From: Actinocorallia sp039871655
GTDB lineage: Bacteria; Actinomycetota; Actinomycetes; Streptosporangiales; Streptosporangiaceae
Assembly (NCBI RefSeq): GCF_039871655.1
Contig: NZ_JBDPLZ010000006.1
Span: 124,001-188,000 of the forward strand
Direction: 5' to 3'
Length of the DNA stretch: 64,000 nt
A program made the position numbers and the translations under genes. The notes beneath the pieces were generated by a model. The model ran no database searches. It was not told where the DNA came from and saw only the letters and a program-made list of their open reading frames with translations. This document shows positions 8,081-15,891 of this stretch, piece by piece. Within the stretch, counting starts at the first letter, position 1, and the number at the start of each line of letters is the position of its first letter.

Positions 8081-10750
8081 TCAGGAGCGCACCTGCAGAT
8101 CGTTGATGATGGGGCGGGTCCCGGTGAGGACGTCGAGCGCCGACGGTGCCGCGAACAGCAGCCGTATGTAGCGGGCCTTGACCGTTTTGAACGTCGTGAC
8201 GGCTCGGCCCGCGGCGCCCGCGCGGGTGGCGACCGTACTCCAGGACATCCCGTTCGTGGACACCTGGATTCGGTAGCCGTACGCCGATGACTCCCGCACG
8301 GTGACGCGGCGAACGCGCTTGACGTCGCCGAGGTCCACCTTCAGCCACTGCCCGGAGGCGACGGACGCCGGCGTCCACGCGGTCGCCGAACTGCCATCGA
8401 CCGCCGCGACCGCGGCTTCACCCGGTGCGGCGGAGACGGCGCCGGCCGGGCGGCATCGGGCCAGGTCCGTGGTGGCTCGCGCGGACGGCCGCCGCGTTTC
8501 CACCGTCAGCTTCTTCCCCTTGGCCAGCGTCCTGCTCCCGTTCGGGTGCTTGACCAGCAGAGGGCTGCCGAACAGAAGGGTCAGGGTGGTGCGCTTCGGG
8601 CCGATGTCGACCGTGAAGGTCCGGCCTTCCCACGCCATCCGGCGTACGGTCACCCGCGGCAGTTGCGGCGGCAGGCTGGGATCGATCGAGATCGAGCCGT
8701 CGCCGCCGCGGAAGCCGGTGAACCCGTACAGAAAGGTCTGCAGAAATCCGCCGGAGCCGGTGAGGAAACTGTAGGACGACTGAATATCCGGCGCCCGTAC
8801 CTCGGAGAACTCCAGGTAGGGGCGGCGCACGAACGGCTGGTAGGAGCGGAGCAGGTAGGTGTAGGAGGAGCAGCCGGCGACGTCGAGCCACGAACTGTCG
8901 ATCGCGTGGATGGCGTCCGACATCGCCGGGCCCAAGGCCGAGGTCCTGGCCGCGTAGTACTCCAGATTGTTCACCGCGGTCCGCCGGGACATGGCGAAGT
9001 CGAGCGGGTAGGTGAGCATGGCGACGTCGGCCTGCTTGATGGTCTCGCCGGCGTACCCGTCGAACTCCTTGTAGATGCCCTTGGCGCGATCGTATGGCAT
9101 GGTCGCGGTCAGTCCCCTCGCGACCGTCGCCCAGTGCGCCGGCGGGGTGATGCCGAGTTTCCTGGCCGCGGACGCGGCGTTGCGGAGGGTCAGTGCCGCG
9201 ACGGCGTTGGTGTAGCTGCTGTTGGTGACGTTGTCGTGGTTCTCGTCGGGCGGCTGGACGCCGGCGATCTCGTACCCACCGGTGGTCTTGGCCGCCTTGA
9301 CCTCCCAGAACCGGGCCAGCGCCTTGAGCATCGGCCAGCCTTTGGCGCGTAGCCAGGTCTTGTCCCGGGTGGCCAGGTAGTACTGCCAGAAGCTGAGCGC
9401 GATGTCGCCCTGCAGGTGGAGTTGCCGCTCACAACTCGCCCCGTAGCAGTTCGTGTCGTAAACGCCGTCTGAGCCGCTGGTCCACGGGTAGAAGGCCCCG
9501 GCGTGCCCCTGGGCGGTCGCGTTGCGCCGCGCGGCGGCCAGCGTCCTGGACCGATAGTCGGGGATCACCTTGGCGATGTCGGGGTGCTGGACGAGCAGCG
9601 TCGGGAACATCCAGGTCTCGGCATCCCAGAAGACCAGGCCGGCGTAGCCCTCCCCGCCGAGCCCGGACGGGCCGACCGCGCTGGGGGCGTCGGCTCGCAG
9701 GCTTGCGTAGAGCGCGTACTCGTTCGCGTGCACGACCCGCTGGAGGTCCGCTCGGCCGGGTACGAGGATGTCGCTGCGGTAGACGGCCTGCCAGGCGGCG
9801 GCGTTGGACCGTGCCAGGTTCGACCGGCCGACGACGGCCGCTGCACGCGCCTTCGTGACGGCGTCGCCGGGCCCGGCGATGATCGCGGCGTACTTGGTGA
9901 ATTCGTAGCTCCGGCCCGCGGTGGCCGTGAAGGACATGCGCTCGCTGGCGGTCGCCTTGTCCGGCTGCGCGTCGCCGGTGACGCCGGTCAGCGGTACCTC
10001 GGTGCGCAGCACCTGTGCCTCGGCCAGTGCCGTGCCGACCCCGGTCGAGACCATGGTGACCTGGGAGGTGTGCGTCGCGGTGTCGACGGTGGCGCCCCTC
10101 GCGGTGAGCCGCTGTGCCCCAGCGCCGTCCAGCGTGCCGGTCACTGACGCCGTACCGCTCCACAGCGGGGTCAGCGTCAGGTGGACGACACCGAGGTGTT
10201 TGCCGGCCCGGTTGGTGAAGACCTGGTAGCTGAACCGGGTGCGCCGCCCGCCGGGGTCGGTCCACACTCCCGACGTGGTCACCGTCCCGGTCCGCAGGTC
10301 GAGCGACTGTGTGTAGTCGGCGACCGTGCTCGCGGTCGCCGTGTCCGGACCGTACGTTCCCGACGGCGTGGTGAACCCGAGCGTCGTCCAAACCGGGATC
10401 GTCGCGATGGCCTGCTTGTAGCCGCCGATCATGCTGGAGGTCTTTCCATACAGGCCGGAGACGACGCCTGTGGTGATCCGCGGGTTGAACAGCGGCCAGG
10501 TGTTCATGCCCTGGTCCCCGCTGTACAGGCCCATGCCCGCCGCCGGGACGCGCTCTCCGAAGTAGCCGTTGCCGACGTACGCGGCGGCCGTGAACGCCGT
10601 GTTGAACCGGTGCGTCGTCAGCACCCACGCGGCGTCCCCACTGGAAGAAGCCGCCGGATACACGCGCAGCGAGCCCTCCGAAGCGGGAATTGCGACCGCC
10701 ATGGACACGACCAGCCCGAACACGACAGCGACCCGTCCGAAGGGCACCAT
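8081..10750 (-). CDS. Secreted GH65-family glycosidase with C-terminal F5/8-type carbohydrate-binding domain
   Basis: 889 residues. A signal peptide (VAVVFGLVVSMAVAIPASEG) is followed by a GH65 N-terminal beta domain (YVGNGYFGERVP...MGLYSGDQG) and an (alpha/alpha)6 catalytic domain with FWDAETWMFPTLL and PPDENHDNVTNSSYTN; the Glu in PDENH is the general acid of the family. The last 130 residues (AVDGSSATAWTPASVASGQWLKVDLGDVKRVRRVTV...ARYIRLLF) form a discoidin-like domain. GH65 hydrolases and phosphorylases act on alpha-glucosides such as trehalose or kojibiose. Secretion and the extra domain favour a hydrolase of the acid-trehalase type; the substrate is not certain. It is the only cargo between junctions at 7955 and 10908 and appears intact. 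Confidence 0.88.
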   Translation of the reverse strand: MVPFGRVAVVFGLVVSMAVAIPASEGSLRVYPAASSSGDAAWVLTTHRFNTAFTAAAYVGNGYFGERVPAAGMGLYSGDQGMNTWPLFNPRITTGVVSGLYGKTSSMIGGYKQAIATIPVWTTLGFTTPSGTYGPDTATASTVADYTQSLDLRTGTVTTSGVWTDPGGRRTRFSYQVFTNRAGKHLGVVHLTLTPLWSGTASVTGTLDGAGAQRLTARGATVDTATHTSQVTMVSTGVGTALAEAQVLRTEVPLTGVTGDAQPDKATASERMSFTATAGRSYEFTKYAAIIAGPGDAVTKARAAAVVGRSNLARSNAAAWQAVYRSDILVPGRADLQRVVHANEYALYASLRADAPSAVGPSGLGGEGYAGLVFWDAETWMFPTLLVQHPDIAKVIPDYRSRTLAAARRNATAQGHAGAFYPWTSGSDGVYDTNCYGASCERQLHLQGDIALSFWQYYLATRDKTWLRAKGWPMLKALARFWEVKAAKTTGGYEIAGVQPPDENHDNVTNSSYTNAVAALTLRNAASAARKLGITPPAHWATVARGLTATMPYDRAKGIYKEFDGYAGETIKQADVAMLTYPLDFAMSRRTAVNNLEYYAARTSALGPAMSDAIHAIDSSWLDVAGCSSYTYLLRSYQPFVRRPYLEFSEVRAPDIQSSYSFLTGSGGFLQTFLYGFTGFRGGDGSISIDPSLPPQLPRVTVRRMAWEGRTFTVDIGPKRTTLTLLFGSPLLVKHPNGSRTLAKGKKLTVETRRPSARATTDLARCRPAGAVSAAPGEAAVAAVDGSSATAWTPASVASGQWLKVDLGDVKRVRRVTVRESSAYGYRIQVSTNGMSWSTVATRAGAAGRAVTTFKTVKARYIRLLFAAPSALDVLTGTRPIINDLQVRS

Positions 10751-10907
10751 CCCCGCCGCCCTTCAGCAAGTACAGGTTGAAAGCTGAGTCACTTTACTCG
10801 GCTAGACCCCCGTCCCCGCAAGGAAAAAGGATGGTCTCCTCCGCGTCCCAGACCAAATCGTCACCACTCCCCGGATAACGACAACGAACTGGCCTGGCCG
10901 ATACCCA

Positions 10908-11037
10908 TCGATGCCGGGACATGACCGACGGCCGCAGCCCGCGCTATCAACTCGGGAACCAAACCCCACCTTCACCGGCCCGCAAGTGGCCCATACAGCC
11001 CCTGGCTCACCCTGCCTAATCGCCCGCTCATTGCACG
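10908..11037. repeat. Degenerate tRNA-Gly attachment repeat
   Basis: GCAGCCCGCGCTATCAACTCGGGAACC (written here as two parts: GCAGCCCGCGCTATC and AACTCGGGAACC, about 10931-10960) is a mutated tRNA core. The leader CCTGGCTCACCCTGC and arms CTAATCGCCCG and CTCATTGCACG (to 11037) follow in the usual order. The acceptor-stem part of the core is scrambled. It closes the GH65 cassette. Confidence 0.65.
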
Positions 11038-11345
11038 GGGGCTTCTCCCGGCTTACGTCACCGGACGATCCGGCCTCGCCGGCGGGGCCCTTCTCCGGCC
11101 TCGTGGAACAGCAGAACGGCACGATGCTCCTCGGCCGTCCCAAGTCCCGGCCGGAGAGTCCAGATGGTCAACATCCCGCGGTCGATCATCCCTGACCTGC
11201 AACACCACGCAGACCGGCGATCGCCCACGGAATCGACACTCTCATGCAAGTCGAGAGCGAAACCGACGATGACGACGGAGAGGCCGGCACCCCGGCCTCG
11301 GTCGGCTGATAGACCGCCGACAGCCCACGCTAGATCAACAGACCC
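11038..11345. other. Short decayed cassette, no recognisable gene
   Basis: About 300 bp between two attachment repeats. A rightward frame ending at the TGA near 11308 could encode an acidic C-terminal tail (MQVESETDDDDGEAGTP), but nothing upstream of it is open for long, so it is at best a fragment. No promoter or RNA gene seen. Confidence 0.4.
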
Positions 11346-11549
11346 AGAAACGAGCAAGGCCCGGCTCCGGATTCACGTCCTGAGCCGGGCCTTTGTGATG
11401 AGAGCGGATGACGGGAATCGAACCCCCGCTGTCGGCTCGGGGACCATCACAGTCCATCCACCCCACAACCCCCTGCCTGCGAATAGCACCTCCAGCGAGT
11501 GCCCCTATCGACCCTTGATCACCCTGGCTGATGGCACGCTCATGGCACG
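11346..11549. repeat. tRNA-Gly attachment repeat, copy 3
   Basis: Box AGAAACGAGCAAGGCCCGGCTC with hairpin partner GAGCCGGGCC, core at 11404-11443 (three changes in the anticodon side), leader, and arms CTGATGGCACG plus CTCATGGCACG at 11528-11549. Confidence 0.85.
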
Positions 11550-11556
11550 GAAGTAG

Positions 11557-11652
11557 TCAGGCTGCGGCGTGCGGGCTGACGCCGATGACGAGTTCGGCGT
11601 CGAGTGCGTGGGCGAGTCTGTCGAGGACAGAGCGGGTGAAGCGCTCCGGGTT
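11557..11652 (-). pseudogene. C-terminal remnant of an XRE-type antitoxin
   Basis: Reading leftward from 11652 the frame gives NPERFTRSVLDRLAHALDAE followed by LVIGVSPHAAA and a TGA at 11557-11559. That is the usual ending of HigA/XRE antitoxins (LDRLAHALDAELVIGV). The DNA-binding domain and the toxin are absent, so only 31 codons of an old toxin-antitoxin cassette survive, directly after the arm motifs. Confidence 0.6.
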
Positions 11653-11727
11653 GCTTGGAGGTCCGCACAAGCAACCCGGCTGGATTCATGAGATCCACCG
11701 AATCTAGCGCTCGGTTCAATACGCATA

Positions 11728-12912
11728 GTGAGTCGCATGAGACTCCTCCAGCGCAGTCTGACCGTGGTCGCGGCCATCGCGTTCACCGCGACCACGGGGA
11801 CCCAAGCAGCCATGGCCGATCCCGCTTGGCAGACCATCCCTCCGAAATTCACCTGGCCTGTTCAGATCGCTGGCGACTTCGACGCGGGCAGCGCGCAGAA
11901 CGCCTGGATCGTCGGCGGTCAAGGAGCAGGCTTCATCGGTGTTTTCCCCAACGTCATCCAGTTCCAGCCGAAGCCGGTCCTGCAGCACTGGAACGGCTCT
12001 TCTTGGACGAGCCTCAAAGCACCGGGGATCAGCGGCGAAGGCCTCGTCAAGAACGTCAGTGTGGGAAGCCCGTCCAGTACCTGGATTCTGGCTACGGACC
12101 ACCCCGAGAACAGCTCACTGGAGATCCTGGCGCGCTGGAACGGCTCGACGTGGAACCACTTCACCGCTCCCTCGCTGGGCGCCCAGGCCGATTATTTCGA
12201 AGCGGATGCCCAAGGCGCCTGGGTCGGCCATCAGGGCAGCCTTGTCCTGCACCGCTACGACAACACCGGGGCCTCGACCACGCACACGTTCCCCGCCGGC
12301 GTCTGGGGCTTCGAAAGCAACGGTTCCGACGATGCCTGGGCCTCCGGCGACAACTTCGTCAGCCACTGGGACGGGACGTCATGGACCACCCAGACCTGGC
12401 CCGATGACCCGAACAGAAACTTCGTCCTGACTCCGGTCGGCTTCCACGAGGTCTGGGCGACCAGGTCCATTCCCGGCGGTAACGAGATGATCCGCTGGGA
12501 CGGCTCGCAATGGCAGGCCGTCCCGGTCCCCGTCGGCGTCAACACTTGGGAGACACAGAAGGTGGTCAAAGCCGGCGGAGCGCTCTGGGTCGAGACCTTC
12601 CGGGGCAGCGAGGGCGGCCCCAAACTTTTGAAGTTCAACGGCACCGCCTTCGTGGAGACGACGGGCTTCCCAGCGGCCGACGCCGACCCCGAGAACATCG
12701 TCGCCACAAGTGACGGCCGTCTCTACGTGGCCGGCGGAGGTGACCGGGAAGGCTGGCTGGCTCGCCTCGACGGCACCCAGTGGACCCGGATCGCCGACCT
12801 CCCCTACTCGGCGTCCAAAGCCCCTCTCTATCCGATCCCGGGCACCCCGTCCCTCTTTCAGGCGGGTCACGCCGCCTCCGGAGCCTTCGCGGCCGCCACC
12901 AACGCCCTCTGA
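11728..12912 (+). CDS. Secreted propeller-like repeat protein
   Basis: 394 residues. Residues 1-31 are a signal peptide (LLQRSLTVVAAIAFTATTGTQAAMA, cleavage after MADP or AMA). The rest has repeated blades with the pattern hxxWNGSSWT: QHWNGSSWTSL, ARWNGSTWNHF, SHWDGTSWTTQ, IRWDGSQWQAV, ARLDGTQWTRI. A beta-propeller fold is likely; no enzyme residues are evident. It is the intact relative of the damaged copies at 6520-7749, so the array has carried this cargo family more than once. It fills one cassette of about 1.6 kb. The start at 11728 gives MSRMRLLQ; the ATG at 11737 is equally possible. The function is unknown. Confidence 0.75.
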   Translation: MSRMRLLQRSLTVVAAIAFTATTGTQAAMADPAWQTIPPKFTWPVQIAGDFDAGSAQNAWIVGGQGAGFIGVFPNVIQFQPKPVLQHWNGSSWTSLKAPGISGEGLVKNVSVGSPSSTWILATDHPENSSLEILARWNGSTWNHFTAPSLGAQADYFEADAQGAWVGHQGSLVLHRYDNTGASTTHTFPAGVWGFESNGSDDAWASGDNFVSHWDGTSWTTQTWPDDPNRNFVLTPVGFHEVWATRSIPGGNEMIRWDGSQWQAVPVPVGVNTWETQKVVKAGGALWVETFRGSEGGPKLLKFNGTAFVETTGFPAADADPENIVATSDGRLYVAGGGDREGWLARLDGTQWTRIADLPYSASKAPLYPIPGTPSLFQAGHAASGAFAAATNAL

Positions 12913-12953
12913 AGCCAGAAAACGAAGGAGGACTGCGTCCCCATCCTAGGCCT

Positions 12954-13157
12954 AGAAATGATCAAGGCCCAGCTCAGAAAGCATCCCTGAACTGGGCCTT
13001 CGCACTGAGAGCGGATGACGGGAATCGAACCCGCGCTGTCAGCTTGGGAACCGTCACAATCCACCCAGCCCACAACCCCTGACCTGCGGTCGACACTTGC
13101 CGTAAGTGCCCCTTCTTGACCCCTGCTCACCCTGGCTAATGGCACGCTAATGGCACG
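12954..13157. repeat. tRNA-Gly attachment repeat, copy 4 (best conserved)
   Basis: AGAAATGATCAAGG box, hairpin CCCAGCTC...GAACTGGG, core at 13011-13050 identical to the tRNA over 40 bp, leader GACCTGCGGTCGACACTTGC, and a perfect tandem pair of CTAATGGCACG at 13136-13157. Confidence 0.92.
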
Positions 13158-13235
13158 CCCGGTATGTGCTGGGCCGGACGATCGTTGCAGGTGGGTGTTG
13201 CTGCACGGGGCTGTGGGTTGGGGCACACTGGGTGT

Positions 13236-13544
13236 ATGCGGTACGCGGACAGTCGGGCTTATGCCTTGCCGGAGGATCTGGCTCTGTTGGAGGGGCCTGC
13301 GTCCGGTGTTGTCGAGCTGCCTCGCCATCTCGACTGGTCCGAGCAGCATGTCTACGACCTGGACGATCCGGCTCAGCTTGGTTTGATGTACGAGCGGGTG
13401 ATCCGGGAGGCGTCCTCGCCCGAGGATCTCGCTGTCTATCTGAACGCCCGGCTTCTCGTCCGATGCTGGGGGCGGCTCTACCTGCCGCCGCGGGTGCGTC
13501 GGTTGTGGGAAGACCGTTTTCCGTTCCTTGCCGCGGCGGCATAG
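13236..13544 (+). CDS. Small partner protein of the AbiEii-like toxin (putative antitoxin)
   Basis: 102 residues, no known fold recognised with certainty. The pattern PEDLALLEGPASGVVELPRHLDWSEQHVYDLDD then LMYERVIREAS and LPPRVRRLWEDRFP recurs, from memory, in actinobacterial proteins encoded just before AbiEii-type nucleotidyltransferases. It ends 5 bp before the toxin ATG, so the two were probably co-translated. An antitoxin or cofactor role is inferred from position only. The protein looks intact although its partner is broken. Confidence 0.65.
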   Translation: MRYADSRAYALPEDLALLEGPASGVVELPRHLDWSEQHVYDLDDPAQLGLMYERVIREASSPEDLAVYLNARLLVRCWGRLYLPPRVRRLWEDRFPFLAAAA

Positions 13545-13549
13545 CCGGG

Positions 13550-14187
13550 ATGGATCCTCTTCACGAGCTCGTGACGCGCATCGGCCTTGCCGCGACGGGC
13601 AAGTACGGGTTCGCGCTCGCCGGCGGCTATGCCGTTCAGGCACATGGCTTTCTCGACCGCGTCTCAGAGGACGTCGATCTGTTCACGGTGAACGAAGCGA
13701 GAGCCGGTTCCAGGAGGCTGTCACGGCTGCGGTCGACGCCTACCGCCACGAGGGCTTCGGCGTCGAGACGGCCCTGGCCGGGGACGGTTTCGTCCGACTA
13801 CTGCTCACCTCACCCGACGGCCGCTCGGTGAAGGTCGAGCTGGGCATCGACTGGCGGGCGCACGCCCCGGTCACGCTGGCCGTAGGCCCCGTCCTGCATC
13901 CTGACGACGCGGTCGGCAACAAAGTCGCAGCGCTCTACGGCAGAGCGGAAGTACGTGACTTCGTCGATGTGGAGGCGATCCTTCGAAGTGGCCGCTACAC
14001 CACTCATGACCTGCTGCGTCTCGCCGCCAACGCAGACCCCGGCTTCGACCCGGAGATGTTCCTGCTCGCTCTCAACGCCCTCGACCGCCTTCCCGATCAG
14101 GCGTTCGCCGTCCACGGCCTCTCAACGACCCGCACCCACGAGCTTCGTCAGCGTTTCAAAGCCTGGACGGCCGAGATCGTCCGCTAA
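13550..14187 (+). pseudogene. AbiEii/AbiGii-type nucleotidyltransferase toxin, frameshifted
   Basis: The ATG at 13550 opens MDPLHELVTRIGLAATGKYGFALAGGYAVQAHGFLDRVSEDVDLFTVN: the LAGGYAVQAHG turn and EDVDLF metal ligands are the nucleotidyltransferase signature of AbiEii toxins. The match continues one frame over as RFQEAVTAAVDAYRHEGF to the end at 14187 (KVELGIDWRAHAPV, AALYGRAEVRDFVDV). A single-base-type indel therefore lies near 13690-13710. Either the gene is inactivated or this is a sequencing error. AbiEii toxins use NTPs to modify cellular RNA, causing abortive infection or growth arrest. The upstream partner overlaps in function, not in sequence. Confidence 0.75.
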
Positions 14188-14212
14188 TCGCCCACGCCAG
14201 ATCGACAGCCCT

Positions 14213-14415
14213 AGAAACGATCAAGGCCCGGCTCCGGATTCACGTCCTGAGCTGGGCCTTCGCTATGAGAGCGGATGACGGGAATCGAACCCGCGCTGTC
14301 AGCTTGGGGATCAAACGGAGACGCCCTCCCACAGGCCCTGACCTGCTGATCCGCCTGCCCGCGAGTGCCCCCTGTTAGCCCTCCTCACCCTGGCTAATTG
14401 CACGCTAATTGCACG
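14213..14415. repeat. tRNA-Gly attachment repeat, copy 5 (T-type arms)
   Basis: Box AGAAACGATCAAGGCCCGG, hairpin, core 14271-14310 ending CTTGGGGA, then a leader of the same lineage as copy 2 (GCGAGTGCCCCCTGTTAG). The arms are CTAATTGCACG twice (14394-14415): the G-to-T change is present in both units of the pair. Confidence 0.9.
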
Positions 14416-14549
14416 CCGCCGAGCGTCTCGTCTGGCCGGACACGGCTCTCCCAGCACCCTGCCCCAGGCCGAGCACACCGGGATGTCGGATCGTCAGACG
14501 TCCCGAGAGAGCATGAGACAGGGTATGACCGAACGGTTATACTCGCGGC

Positions 14550-14930
14550 ATGAGCTGGGAGATCAGCCTTCATCCGGAGGTCGAGGCGTGGTACCTGCAG
14601 ATCTGCGAGACCGATCAGGAGACCGCAGACCTGATCAAAGACGCGATCGATCAGCTCGCTGAGGAAGGTCCCACGGCACGTCGTCCCCTGGTGGACCGTG
14701 TCCAAGGCAGCCGATACCACAACATGAAGGAACTGCGGCCTCCCTCCTCAGGAACGAGCGAGATCCGGATGCTGTTCTGCTTCGACCCGGCCAGGGAAGC
14801 GATCTTCCTGGTCGCCGGCGACAAAGCTGGCAACTGGAACCGCTGGTACCGAGAGGCGATACCACTGGCCGACGAGCGGTTCACCGAACACCTGATCACC
14901 CTCAAGGAAGAAGAGCAGGAGGAGCGATGA
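14550..14930 (+). CDS. higB: RelE/HigB-type toxin
   Basis: 126 residues with the standard actinobacterial HigB-like order: MSWEISLHPEVEAWYLQI, an interrupted helix (TADLIKDAIDQLAEEGP), ARRPLVDRVQGSRYHNMKELRP, EIRMLFCFDPAREAIFLVAGDKAGNWNRWYREAIPLADE. The core (KELRP, RMLFCFDP, DKAGNW) matches RelE-superfamily mRNA interferases. It is followed by an XRE antitoxin gene whose ATG overlaps its stop (ATGA), the usual toxin-first HigBA layout. Translation inhibition through mRNA cleavage is family knowledge, not shown here. The pair fills the shortest cassette of the array. Confidence 0.9.
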   Translation: MSWEISLHPEVEAWYLQICETDQETADLIKDAIDQLAEEGPTARRPLVDRVQGSRYHNMKELRPPSSGTSEIRMLFCFDPAREAIFLVAGDKAGNWNRWYREAIPLADERFTEHLITLKEEEQEER

Positions 14931-15259
14931 GCACCCGATACAGCAAGTGGTCAGACGTCAAAGCCAAGGGAGCCTCGCTCGATCCCCGCAGCGAGGACGA
15001 GCAGGCCGCCGGAGCCGCCACCGCACGCGAACGGCGCGAAGCCTACGTCCGAGGATTCCAGCTCGCCGAGATCCGCCAAGCAGCCGGCGTCACCCAGGCA
15101 GAGCTCGCCCAGACCCTAGGCGTCAGCCAGGCCCGCATCTCCAAGATCGAACACGGCGAGGTCTCTGGCATCGATGTCGTACGCGACTACATCGCCGCCC
15201 TCGGCGGCCACCTCGACCTCGTGGCCACCCTGGGCGACCGGACCTGGAAGGTCGCCTGA
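14927..15259 (+). CDS. higA: HigA-type XRE antitoxin
   Basis: 110 residues. A flexible N-terminal half (with a poly-Ala/Arg helix, ATARERREAYVRGFQLAEIRQ) leads to an XRE helix-turn-helix: AAGVTQAELAQTLGVSQARISKIEHGEVSGIDVVRDYIAALGGHLDLVA. It starts within the toxin stop codon, so the two are translationally coupled. It should neutralise the toxin and repress the pair's promoter in the 14416-14549 spacer. A TATACT near 14540 in that spacer is a reasonable -10 box just before the toxin start. Confidence 0.9.
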   Translation: MSTRYSKWSDVKAKGASLDPRSEDEQAAGAATARERREAYVRGFQLAEIRQAAGVTQAELAQTLGVSQARISKIEHGEVSGIDVVRDYIAALGGHLDLVATLGDRTWKVA

Positions 15260-15291
15260 CAGCACGGCAGTTCCCTGAACCAACAACCACA

Positions 15292-15494
15292 GAAACGATC
15301 AAGGCCCAACTCGGGATCATGCTCCTGAGCTGGGCCTTCGCTATGAGAGCGGATGACGGGAATCGAACCCGCGCTGTCAGCTTGGGAACCGTCACAGTCC
15401 ACCCTGATCAGAGCCCCGACCTGCGGGAGGCGCCTCCCGTGAGTGACCCCTCTTGGCCCTTGCTCACCCTGGCCAATGGCACGCTAATGGCACG
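15292..15494. repeat. tRNA-Gly attachment repeat, copy 6
   Basis: AGAAACGATCAAGGCCCAACTC box, hairpin, core at 15349-15388 identical to the tRNA, leader with an internal palindrome GGGAGGCGCCTCCC (15425-15438), and arms CCAATGGCACG plus CTAATGGCACG at 15473-15494. Confidence 0.9.
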
Positions 15495-15777
15495 GCTGGG
15501 ATGGTCGGTCATCCGGCGAGGAGTTCGATGGGTTCGGCTTGGTCGTCGCCGACGGAGATGAGGAACCGGACTCCCATTTGGCCCTGAGGGCTCGATTCAC
15601 GTCGTCGTGCTGCGGTCCGTTACGGGTCTTGACGAAGACCGTGAGCAGCACGATCGCCGACCCTCCCGGTTTCCAGAAGGTGATCCGCCATGAGCGATCC
15701 CCTACAGCCGACCGTAGTTCGTTCACCCCGTCACGCAGGCTCTTGACGTGATCACCACCGGGCACGCCACCTTTCTC
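15484..15777 (-). pseudogene. Gp49/HigB-like toxin missing its N-terminus
   Basis: Leftward frame: VKSLRDGVNELRSAVGDRSW, RITFWKPGGSAIVLLTVFVKTRNG, then HDDVNRALRAKW. The ELR...RITFW...VLLTVFVKT run is the second half of phage-type Gp49/HigB toxins (RelE superfamily). About 40 N-terminal residues that should precede it are replaced by a palindrome at 15780, and no good start or ribosome site exists. Its last 20 residues run through the arm-type motif, so the native stop may also be lost. It is the third toxin-antitoxin trace in the array. Confidence 0.65.
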
Positions 15778-15779
15778 AA

Positions 15780-15807
15780 CCAGGAGGCTTTTGAATAAGC
15801 CTCCTGG
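15780..15807. terminator. Perfect 11-bp hairpin at the broken toxin edge
   Basis: CCAGGAGGCTT-TTGAAT-AAGCCTCCTGG: an 11-bp perfect stem and 6-base loop located exactly where homology of the Gp49-like gene stops. It could be a terminator without a T-tract or the end of an inserted or excised element. Confidence 0.5.
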
Positions 15808-15891
15808 AGTGCGTGCTCTTCCTCGATGACGAGGACCGGGTGCCGGTCGACCGGCGGCGTGGAGAGCCGACCCGCAGTGGTCGCGGCGGGG

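Noticed and set aside
1219..15388. Repeats as functional tRNA genes
   Set aside because: Only the 3' half matches; no D-arm or 5' acceptor strand is present except at 17120-17193.
1219..15494. CRISPR array
   Set aside because: Repeats are 200-bp modules spaced by 1-8 kb with genes between; no short regular spacers and no cas genes.
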